Assembly (NCBI GenBank): GCA_963965975.1
Contig: OZ014411.1
Span: forward strand, 11,787,501 to 11,851,500
From: Xestospongia bergquistia
Lineage: Eukaryota > Porifera > Demospongiae > Haplosclerida > Petrosiidae
DNA length: 64,000 bases
Direction: 5' to 3'
Below the pieces are notes generated by a model. It saw only the letters and a program-made list of their open reading frames with translations. It searched no databases and was not told the origin of the DNA. Both the position numbers and the translations under genes were made by a program. Shown here piece by piece: positions 12,601-24,600 of the stretch; within the stretch, counting starts at the first letter, position 1; every line of letters begins with the position of its first letter.

Positions 12601-15600
12601 AGCATCTACACAACCACCTAAAAAAAGGAAACCTTTAAAACAGTTCAATAAGCTTTTCTGTGTTTACATCTGTCCATCTAAAATAAGGTTGTACAATATT
12701 TGTAGCAGAAATGTTCTCTGCATCATCTGCTGCATGCTCAGTTCCATTTTCACTGGTAGCCATTTTGTAGATTAGTCATGATGAGTCATACTTATCCACC
12801 CAAGAGCGGTGAGCCCTTTGATGTTTGGGCAACTTTGTTGCCAGAAATTGAACACGTTTAATTTTCAGGCAACATTTTTTTCTGTTACTAGCAACAGACA
12901 ACACACAACATTCACTGACCAACTTTGTTGTTGATAACTTTGTTGCATGTTGCTAGCAACAAAGTTGCCTAGTGGACAGTGGCCTTGAGACCCTCTGAAT
13001 CAACAACTTCTTGAACAATACTCAGCACATGCTTTCAAGTATATGGGTAACCTATTCTACAATGAACATCAAGGAACCTCACTAGTTCTTCTTCCTTTCC
13101 AACAGTTAAGTAAGGCTTAGGGCCACACTTCGAATTATATTGAGATTTGCCTACACAGTGATCATGCAAAGTTGAATGTGGCACTCCATGCATCTTGGAA
13201 ACTTGTCTGTAAGATTCACCTTGTTCAACAGCAGGACTAGCCCTCTCCAACCCAATTTTGTTATAGCTTTGGTACGTTCCTCTACTAATCACTGCTGAAT
13301 ACGTAGGTGTTGGTGTAGATGATTGACATGAGTTGTTATAAATTATACACTGATGGAAGCAAGGATATTTTAACATGAAGATCTAATATAAAGTACAAAG
13401 ATATTCAATTTAGTATAGACAATCATACATAGGAAAAAAAATGACAATTATGTGTGCTATATAGCCTTGTACTTCTAAACTAGCTAGACAGCAGTGAGGG
13501 CACACCTCTTCTAATGCCTGAAAAGGAGGAGACATATCTTAGTCCACTGTCTGTCTTTGTTGGTAGGTGTGCACCCAAAACCAGTCAATTACCAACTTTG
13601 TAAAAGGGCACACAAATGTTCACTGTAGTGGGACACCATAGAGGTCACATTACCCTTTAATTAAAACAATATGAAATATTTTCTAAAGTTAGAATCAGCT
13701 AGTTTTGCCTTACTGAAACTTAAACATAAAACATAAGGCTTTATGGTCTATGTATGATCTATGATTAGGATAAAGTGATAGGCAGAGCCTGCACATAGTG
13801 ATTGGTGTAGGTGCTAACTGTGAGAGATCTGAGTGAGAAGTGCAAGAGAAAGTGATAATGTCCTAAAATGAATATTATTGTAAGAAACATGACAACTCCT
13901 GTACCTGACAAAGACAGACAAGCAGAGACAGAGCAATCCGAGCTAAACACATGGCATGACCAAAAACTTGATATGTCCGTATTATTGATTGCCTCTCCTC
14001 CTTCAGTAATTATAATTTTTTCCATGTTGGAAGTAATGCTGAGCTTTTTCCCACTGGGACAGCTCATCAATTCAAAAATGCTATTGCTGGAGGCAGTAAC
14101 TACTGTTTTTCAAGGCTATTCATAAACACATGAGCATCATATTAAGAAAGAAGACATAAGTAACTAAATAATGATGCAATTTTAAAATTTTCCAAAAATG
14201 GTCAATCTGTTTCTCAACAAACTCCTTCATATCTTCTTTAAAGTCAATCTTTCTATCCTTATGAATGTTAATCATCATTAAATGATTAAGCCTTTCCTGC
14301 TTCATAGTTGTACATAGGTAGGTCTTGATATTGTGAAGTGATGAAAGGATTGTTCACTTGCTGCCAATGTAGCTGGAATAGTTAGAAGAAGTCTGAACAG
14401 CTTTGACACTTGTGGAAATAATTCTTGATACACTGACAGTTTCTCTTTTAAGTTGGTACAGAAAATTCTATTCCTTGCATTGTGTTTTTCAGTATTGCTA
14501 GTTCAGTATGCAGTCAGCATCCTGAAGGTCTTCACCAAAATGGTCTACAATATCTTTAACATCTGTGCAAGGAACATCTACTCCAGTAGTAAGCTCAAGC
14601 AGATTATTCCCAAATTTTAACCCATTATTCTATTTTCTGATTCCTAGCAGACTATCCTATTATTCCCTTATACATAGCTATTATTCCCAATTATTCTCAA
14701 TAATTATGATGTGTTGACATTTTCTGTTATGTCAGAAAAAAGTTTGTAAAAAGAGGTAGAAACATACAAATTATCTGTTAAACTGTAACATTAAGGAGGC
14801 TTCCACATAATCACAGAGAGAATCATCTTACCTGTCGCAGAAATACTTGAATGATCTGACAAAAGAATTTTAGATAAAAGTTTGTGAGACAAATTATAAA
14901 TGCTTAACTTAAGAATGAGTAAAGTGTTAGTGCACATAAAATCTATGTGTTAAATATCAAAAATATATTGTTGTCTTGTGTATTTGTTGTCATTAAGTTT
15001 TAACATACAACTCTGTCTAAATAGAAACTGGAATTTGTCTAAATAATTGAATATAATAATATTGGTTGTATAAGTATATGTATGTGTTATATGGTGATGT
15101 GAATAAATGTTGTGCAACTAGTTACTAGGTAGTAACAGTGTAAACTTATTTTATCCTATAAATAATTTATTAGCTATCTTCCATATTATGTATATCTATT
15201 GTTGTTTTCGTTTCAGTATCTTGTATGGAGAAAGCTCTATTATAAAGTGAAGATCAAAGGACAGGATGATGATGTGAAACAGTTTGTTCAAGAACAGGGT
15301 CTTCTAGATCAGAGTCATTTTGTAGAGAGAATTGTGAGGTATATATTGTAATGCAATCATGCAGTGTGTTTGGATTCATGTACATATAAACAGAGTATTG
15401 ATCATTGTATTGGCTCTAAACAAATGCAATATTGGATTGAATGTTACTCAGCATTGATGCATATGTCAATACTATAGCTACTATTGAGTATAAATTGTTT
15501 TATGGTAAAAACATTTTACAATTTTTTTTGCGATTTGCGAACTCTGATAGTAAGTAGCCCCAAGGGCAATGCAAAATAGTACTTATAAACCGTGGTGCTT

Positions 15601-18600
15601 TGTAACCAACCATTACAAGTAAAATATTTCTATTCTTGCTACATAGCTTTCTATTCCACTTCTCCAGCCATAGTTGAAATATCTCTCCAGTCATCCATGC
15701 CTTTGCATTGGCTGTGTACTCCAGAGGCAAAGACTTAACACCACAGAAACAACGAGATTTTGATTTGCCTATTATCAACAGAGGTAGTTTTTCTCCAGAC
15801 ATGCTTGCTCCAACAAGTACAGTCAGATGCTCTTTTGCCTTTTTACCACCTGTGCATTTTTCCCCTTTAAAGATAAGAGATTTGTCTGGGGTCATCTTGT
15901 AGAAAATGCCAGTCTCATCTACATTGTAAACATCTTTTGACTTATACTGTCTGAGTAACTGAGGCAAAGTATCATCTAACCATGGCTTTATATCTTCCTC
16001 TGACACAGAACCAGCTTCACCTGAAACTTTTTTCAACATAATTCCGTGTTGAGTCTTCCATCTATCAATAAATCCTGTTGTCACAGAAAAAGATTCATCA
16101 CCTAGAGTGCTCGCCAGTGAGTTAGATTTCTCAAGAAGTAGAGGGCCATTCACTGGTATGTTGTTGCATCGTGCTTGTTTGAACCAAACAAGAAGTGCTA
16201 TACAACATCCTTGTGAGTACAGGATCAAAATCTCTTGGTATTTGATGAAAATTCAGATAACTCAAAGTTGTGTTTCAATGTCTCTCTACTTCTCCAAATG
16301 GTACTTACAGTCATCTTTGATAGGTTTAATCTTCAACAAACAGATGCCTGAGTTTCCCCTTTTTCAATATCAGTGATAATATCTAGCTTTTGGCCAAAAG
16401 AGATTGACTTCTTCGATTTTGCCATTTTTTTCTTCTCAGACACGTGACCGGGAAGTACATGATAAGCAATGTATTTGCACATGGTGTAGTAATTAATAGT
16501 GCGGCTTATAAGAAAATATGTATTAACAGTGTGCGTGTTAACAGGTACATTTTGTATAGTATGTAGTTACAGTGGTTATTGTGTCATGTGATTTTAGTAT
16601 GCAATACCCAAGTGTACGTACTATCATGGGTACTTACTAGTGATGTTTCACTGTACTTCATGAAAGTTTTGTTAATAGACATGTTAGTGATTTGTGTATC
16701 AAAAATTTTTATGTTTTTTTTTCAATCAACAATGCTGACAAACCTCACTAAAATGGAAAAATTGTGATGCAATGATACTGAAATCTTGTGACAATAGTAG
16801 TAGTCTGGCTTTAAACTTGCCCTTTTATTATTTATAATCAAGCCACTAGTTGAAAATATCTTCTCAGAAGGTACTGAAGTAGCTGGAATACACAATAGCT
16901 GTTTAGCTACTTTTGATAAAATGGGGAAATGATGGTGGTTTAATTTCAACCATTTGAGTGGATCAGTGTTAGGATCAGCTGTTGGTTCTTTAATGAAAAC
17001 ATCCATTTCATCATGTGGACTTTTGGTGTGACTTCTCCTTCCAAGACTTTCACCTAACTTTCATGAGTTTCATCTTCATCTACTTGTGTTGCCTCAGCTA
17101 ACTTCCCAGTTTACTATATGTTAGAGTACGTTGCTCATTGCTTAGAAATATCAAGTGGTGATACCTGGGGTCTATAACTGATGCTAATACTGAAATATGT
17201 TCTGCTACATTCTCACTGTCAGGATTGAATCGCTGTTTTAGCTGGGAGGTTACTGTTTCTTTGAACAGCTTTATTCTAGGGGGATCATCTGATAATGACA
17301 CAAGATGTTTCTTAAGCAGACCATACACAACAAGGTAAACAGAAGATAATGAAGCATGGTTTTCACTGCAGAAAGCAGTAGTAGCTTCTTGTAATGGTTT
17401 AAGCACAGCCAATAGCTTCAAAGATAGTTCCCACTGCTCCTCTTTAAGATCTAGTTTCTTGTGATATGGTTTACTAACAGTATCATCGTGTAAGACTACT
17501 GTTTTTAAAGCCTTCTAGAACATGCTGTTAGGCTACTGATATCAGATAGGCTAAGACCAGCACCAACACATAATTGTAGAGTATGGCCAAAGCAGGGAAT
17601 ATCAGGCCATCCAACAAGGGAAATACCAAGGACCATATTGGCACTATTATCTCTGACTATACCTGAAATGTTATCTTTATTTAGACTCCAATCCATAGCT
17701 GTCTTCCAATCTCTCACAAATATTTATACCTAATATTTAAATATAAATAATTATATTTACTACCTACATGAAGACAAACCTGTATGTCTTTCAGGCATCT
17801 CTTTAGTCATCAAAATATAACTCTCAATCATCCAGTCCTCATTTATAAAATGAACTGTAACAGTCAAATATGCTTGAACTGCTAGACTAGTCCACAAGTC
17901 GCTTGTTAATGGTACATGTTTTGTTTGATGTTTAGTGATCAAATGCCCCCTTTCTGAATGGTATAGCTTCTGGCAGACACTCCTGACATGCGGTTAATTA
18001 GGTTCAACATAGTTCAAAAGTTGTAAAAATCCATCATCCTCAACAATACTAAGAGGACCAGGTCTCTAGCTACTAACTCGGCAATAAGCGTCATTATTTT
18101 CATTGCATCGCTGGGTGGACACTTCCTTGAATACTTCAGCCCACCATACACTATGCAATATATTTCTATCAACAAGTTGCTAGCAACTTGTTGCTCAATG
18201 TACCCAATGCATACACTATGCAACTTGTTGCTGCAATAACTGTAATAATAATTAATAACACTGTAATAATAACTAGTATAACTGTAATAATAAATGGCAG
18301 ATTCAACATATGCTGGTGCCTGTGGAGTTGTAATAGCTGTAATAATGGTAAAAAGACGCAGAAGGAGGAGGAACTGGACAATATGGGTCAGGGATTGGAT
18401 AAAAAATCGCCCTTCACATGGAGCATACCATCAGCTTCTAAAAGAGCTCCAATTGAGTGACTAATAGTGGCTCATTCTATTACAATTATAAGCAGAGATT
18501 TAGTATTGTACTCTTGGCAGTTGTTGATGCTGATTACAAATTTGTGTATGTCGACATTGGGTGCAATGGAAGGGTATTTATTGGATGGAGGTGTTTTTAG

Positions 18601-21600
18601 AGACAGTACAATGTGTGCTGCACTCGAAAGCAATTCTTTGAACATTCCGTCACAAGAACCACTATCTTTAGTGTTGTACAAACATGGACGATCTTGCAGT
18701 AGTTCAATAAGTTCAGGACTTTATCCACAGTCCAGTGACAAGCCATTAGCAACAGAAGGTTAGCATCCAGTAAAATCCCGTATTCTACGAGTATCCTGAA
18801 ATCACGTGTAAAGTCAAGTCTAAAATTAATAAAAAATTTTCAGTATTAAACCAACAGTATGTAAAGGCATGTACAAAATAATATTAATTTTTTTAAAGAC
18901 AATTTTTACAAAAGTAATCATCATAATCTGTGTCCAATAAACCAGAACAAGATTTATGCACCCACACACCACACTCAGTGCATTGGATCCAGCATACAAA
19001 GTTCTCTCCATCATTAAGATCATCTTCCCTTGAACATATTGCACAAAATGTAACTTCAACTTCATTCAATATGTCGAGACATTGTTTCTTTTCTGTTAAA
19101 GTAGGTTTAGTCACAAGCCATTACGGGAAGGATGTTATCATTTCGAATATTTCCACATATTTTGGTATACTAGAAGAGGGCGGGGGGACCACGCCTCTAA
19201 TGATGACTTTAATTCATCATCTGTTGATAATAATATATGATATTATTGATATAATAATGTCATTCATAGGGTTGGGTAAATTATGCTACTTTCGTTGAGC
19301 ATTATTCTAATTAGCAATGCTTCAATATTGGTATGATTATTCTCTTACATTTCATTAATTATGCCACTCTCGTTTTTATTATGCTCATTAATCGTAACAC
19401 AATATCCACAATCTAAACAATGTTTGAATGACATTTCTAATGTTAAATGACATAGTTCGAGGTTATTAAATTTGGCGCTCATTGTACTGTAGCATTATAG
19501 ATGTTTCTATGTAGTCATTCAAAGAGTGAATCTGCTGCTCGGTAAAAGAAGAGGTCAGAAGAGAAAAGACATGTTCTGCGGCTGCAGAGGATGGTTGTAT
19601 GCTTTAGGCTAATTTCGTCATGGCAAGCTCTACAAAATAGTTTTGATATAGAAATGACTAGATGTTCACCTGGAAATTCTTTCAATCTCTGCTGCGGGCT
19701 AACTCTTACGGTTCCAGAGCTGGAGGACAACGAACACCGGCGTTTCCCACCGCTTCTGCGATTTCTCAGAACTTCCCGTTTTCTATTCTGCGTTGCTACA
19801 CTTGGAGCTTTCAATACGTCTAAAATTGATAATGGCTCATCGTCACATTCGGATTCTGAGTCAGAGGTCATAAAAGAAGTGGAGTCTTGAGCGTCAGTTG
19901 TCTCTTCAGCCATAACGAACAACACACGTGGTTCTCTAATTAGCGCACAGGGTTTTACACGTGATTATGCTGGCATAATGCTTTATGCCAATAGCTTTTC
20001 ATTATGCCAAAAATTATGCCGGCATAAATTACGCAACCCTAGTCATTCACGTCTATGATATTGATACCCAGTATTATTCAACTATCTAAAATAATATAAC
20101 TGGCTATATTTTCTTTTACTATAGGTCAGTTATAATAATGTCAGGTAAATTATTATTATACTGTATACATCACTAATATCAGTTATAGGCAATAGTTATT
20201 ACTAAAATTAAAATGTAACAGTACAACTTTTGCAAAGAAAATTCTCATTTTCAATTGTACTGTCACAGCATGAGATATGACTCCATAGGCCACAGGAGTC
20301 ACATTGGATCCATAAAATTTGTTCACCATTAGTGTCCTCATCGTCCTCCTTCCAGCATACACCACACACCTTGACATTGGTTTTAACCATCATCTTTTAC
20401 ATTTTTCGTTGTTCTTCTATTGATGGTTTAGCCCATCATAACTTTGTCATTTTTCTCTTTTTTTTTTGAAAAAAACCTATGTTGTTTCACATGATTTGTA
20501 TTTGGAGCTGGAGTGATAGTGGATATGAAGTTTTCTTTATTTTCTGAATTAGATTTTGCTTGGAGAACTGAAACAGCTGATTGAAGGTGAGATTTTACTG
20601 TTTTTAATGTATCTATTTCATTACATGGTTGTATAAATGAAAGCACTTTATGTGTTAGATTTTCTACATCACTTTTTAACCGACTCACATCATTAATTGG
20701 GTCTGTGTGTAGTATATGTGAAAAATATTTGCAAGTATTAAATTGTATTTGTGGAGTTTCAGCTTGGTCATCAGTTTCCATACTTGGTATTTCCATTCCA
20801 CTCTCGTTTTCATCCTCACATTCACTTTCTGTTTCTTTGTCATCACTTTGGCTATTGTACTCTGACATGTCATCATCTTTCTGATCTTCTAAAGCTTTGT
20901 TCATTTTTTGAATAGCTTTATACTCGTCGTTTTGTCTAGAAATAGTCATGTGGAGGAGATGCATGTGCTTGCATATTGTACTATGTAAAGTAGCATCCAT
21001 GCATGTACAGGTGTACAATATGAACACATGCATTGCACATTGAGCAACAAAGTGGACAGTCGCACTCTTGTTGTAGTTGTTGTAGAATATAGAAAGTACC
21101 TGTAGCATTGAGTGACTCAATCTTCCATGTATTTGTTTCCTGAGATAGATATAAAGTGGAATGCTTCTGTAGTTCTACTGTGGCTTTGTGTTTCTTGTTT
21201 ATCTCACATTTCCTGTGGGTCATCTTCCCTTTCTCCATTTTTTGTAGTTGTTCAAAAATTAAGTTGCGTGCTATGCGAAGGAGGACATGAAGCAATCTAG
21301 CTACACGTCGATTCTGCTTATTATTTAAATATACTACTTTTAAGATTCTATGGAATGACTCTGCGAACATGTTTGTATTTACTATTGTGCCAACTCTATG
21401 GCATGTTGCCCATTCATCCATGTGAGGCACATATTGCTTTATAAAATATTCATAAAATCCTTCATAATTGTCATTCAAGTAAGACATCATTTGTTGTAAT
21501 CTTGCTGTGATGTGACTAACTTCTCTCTCTAGTAATAAAACCCGTTACTGGTGGTAAATTTCCACCCTATCTTGCTTGTTGGGTACATGGTCATTAAGTG

Positions 21601-24600
21601 CTTTCCGCCAAGCACCGTCAACATGCCATATGCACAGGAGTTTGCAAGTCTTGTGTGCTCCAAAAACACAACACTAAGCTTTGAAATATTGCTCAGCACA
21701 ATCTGACATAAAATAACATGGTTTAAGATCTCCTATACGTGCATGTACAGCTTTTAAGAACTGTACTAACAAGCTGGTATTTTCTCTGTTACTGATGGCC
21801 CATGCTACAGGTAGGCCAGCACCATGATCATCAATAACAAAGATAGATATGAGCTGAAAATCATACTGCGTAGTGCAATGAGTAGCGTCCATTAAAATAC
21901 ACTTATCACCATACTGCTTCATTGCATCTTTTTGAAATTCTGTTTGCAGTGCAAGTAGGAAATCGTCATTAGCTAAGTTATCTATAGCGTCTGATTGCTG
22001 TTCTCCTTGCTGTTTAAATATGAGCACAGGGTTATATGGCATTGCTCTCATATCCTCTACCCAAGCAGAAGTACTTAAAAGGTCATTTGCATTTTTGGTA
22101 ATGCTACCTAAGTTGAGATGACATTGAATGTTATGAATATCTTGTCGTGACAGTAACTGTTCACGACCTATTGTATCATTCGTCATTTTTTCTCTTATAT
22201 CATTTTGTATCATGTAATTTAGCTGCTACTTTGTGCTTAATGTCTGTTGGAACTGGAAGATGGGCAAGTTCAACAGAGTGACTGTTATGTGTTGGACAGT
22301 ATTCAACAATAACCTGACCTGTTGCTATGTCCTGCATAACTTTCATGTGAGCGATGCATGATTTTCCAGTTTTGCAAGACCCTTGACTTTTTGTTAGTCG
22401 TTTACCTTCAGCGTCCTGTTCCAGATCTATTACAGTAGAGGTACCAGTATTTAGTACTACCATACAATTTAGCTGATGAATTCTGTATGTAGTATTATTT
22501 AGATGTTTTCTCTTCTTGTACTTTCCATTCATTGAATTTTGTGAAATTTTCAAATGAATGTGTCTGGTTGCCTATCTCCATGTTATGGGCATTTTGAAGA
22601 TGTGAGATAACACCTTGTATCGTGGGAAATCTGTAAGAATGTGTCATAAATGATCAGTATTATTACAATATAACCACAACTAACCTAGAGTCACACAAAT
22701 TACAGTCAATACTGCTGCTTGCTTCTTTTTTTTGCTAAGTGCTTATCTCTCATGTGCCGTGATAATCCACTTCGAAATGAAAATGCTTTTTCACAATAAA
22801 AAGAAGATAAATGTGAAGTTGATTTGGCCATTATGTAGTTGTTAAAACAACTATTATATTATTATCAGTATTACAATGACAACTAACCTTATGTAATATT
22901 ATGCAGTATAATGTAGTATGGAAAGATTGATATATACAAAGAAGGAAGAAAAGGTAATTATAGACAAAATATATCAAATAACTTACAATTAATGAAAAGG
23001 AAAAGAAAAACCAGTAAGTTCACAAAGTCCAATAAGTTCACAAGTTTTCACTCTGGCACGTCAGGTGCGATTATTAATTATTTAATATTTTTGGGTGTGG
23101 TGCTTTAATGCTGGCACGAATATAAATTATTTAAGATTTGTGGGTGTGTGGTCCCCTTACCCTCTTCTAGTATACCAAAGTATGCGGAAATATTCGAAAT
23201 GATAACATCCTTCCCCTAATGGCTTGTGTCCATTGTACCTTCCGCCATTTTCTATTGACCACGCCTCTTTTTATTAACTATGTTTAAGTTTATTAACTAA
23301 ATACCAGTCCATCACTATGGCAACCTTTGAAGTTGATTGCACATGTTGCAAGGAATAGAACGGCTCTCTATTCCTTGCAACATGCTGCACAGACTACACA
23401 ACAGAACGAATTGTCATGTAACATTGAGCAACATGTTGCTTGCAACATATTGCATAGTGTATGGTAGCTTTTAGACATCACTGTCTGTTTCTTTCCTACT
23501 TCCAGGTCACCAAAACATTTTTTGGCTTCATCCACGTGTTTTCCTTTCTAATGTTTTTGAAGGTTTGATGTTCCTCCTCTATCTGCTAGTTGTGTCTTAC
23601 AAAGATTACAGGTTATTTTAGCATCGTCTTGTTTAGTAAAACATGCCCAAACAGGTCTAGTTCTTCTTTTACTCAAAACTAAAAAAACAACTTAATAAGC
23701 AAATTAGGATACTACTACCTATATCCAGATATTCAAACAACAGATTAATTAACTGGATGAACAACTATCTGTTCCAGCCCTAGAATACACACAAGTCACA
23801 CACACCTTGATTACGAACCTTGTATTCATGCTCTATCTTTTCTTTCTGTTTGTTAAGTTTTACCTGCTGTTCTCGAGTCTGTTTCAGTTATGCCTTAATC
23901 TTCCATTGGTACTGGTCTCTCTTTTTTGTTCTTCTCATCTCATTTTCTTTCCCTTTCAATTTTTCTATTCAATGATTATTTTCTTTCCCTAATCTCTTTC
24001 GATTTTCTTCACTTGTGATCACCTTAGTAAAGGAAAAAGGATTAGATAAAACAGGCAACATCATATGAGATACTTGTTTGATCAATATTGTAGCCAGCGT
24101 TCCAGTTGGCTTGAGTGGATTGACAGGTTGATTTCTACTAGCTATGTTTATGTCAAGCTGTTTTATATTATCTTCGATACAAGATAATGAAAGCCATTTA
24201 TATCCTGGTGACCCCAGGCCAATAATGCTTCTGCCCGTATGCCAGCTATATAATTTGACGATATTAGATGAGTCTTAGTGCCACAGATACTGTAGTTATC
24301 ACACCATGCTTTTATGCTTAATGTAGGTTTCTTCCATGCATAATTTCAATTAAATCATAAAATCTATTATGATTATAAAGTTATAACTATTCATGCATTA
24401 CTTAATGCTTTGTCTTTTAACTGAGTCATCCTTTAATGCCTGTGAGCCAATTGCTAAGCTTTTTTTGTCAGTCGAGCCACAACATGCATTGATTAATTAA
24501 TAACTGAATTTATTGTGTAGATGAGCACATGACTGGTCTTACATAATTTTCTGCAATGCAATCCTAGAGTAATTATCTCTAATATCTCATACTTGTGCAC

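Larger units (their letters stand above)
19117..23234 (-). mobile_element. Mutator-like element with long terminal inverted repeats and zinc fingers
   Basis: Inverted repeats of about 75-85 bases (19117-19192 and 23149-23234) share aaggatgttatcatttcgaa and ttggtatactagaagaggg; long ends are typical of Mutator. Minus-strand order inside: a C2H2 pair at about 22835-22620, an N-terminal domain 22553-22200, the MULE catalytic domain 22213-21674, a middle region 21490-20981, a SWIM finger at about 21045-20950, an acidic and coiled linker (20930-20430), and a PHD finger 20393-20208. Several frameshifts are needed to join them, so this copy is dead. A small hAT (19267-20041) is inserted near its 3-prime end. 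Confidence 0.75.
18145..23466 (+). mobile_element. PIF/Harbinger-type element inserted in the hAT, itself interrupted
   Basis: Ends are inverted copies of accatacactatgcaatat (18145-18163 and 23448-23466), followed on both sides by related gttgc/gcaac runs. Plus-strand coding begins at 18294: a short hydrophobic start, then [19 protein letters not shown] and [11 protein letters not shown], the usual N-terminus of a Harbinger transposase, ending at TAA (18462-18464). The next stretch, to about 18770, jumps to the DDE region, [20 protein letters not shown] and [15 protein letters not shown] in shifted frames. The central part is therefore deleted and the element is non-autonomous. The rest of the interval is a Mutator-like insertion. 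I did not find a clear target-site duplication. Confidence 0.65.

Noticed and set aside
13765-14125. Overlapping open frames on both strands
   Set aside because: Neither shows a domain; the minus one reads hAT-like in tone (next to a real hAT end) but with no diagnostic motif.
23807-23992. Hydrophobic plus-strand open frame
   Set aside because: Pyrimidine-tract artefact (ttttctttc runs) just outside the hAT end.
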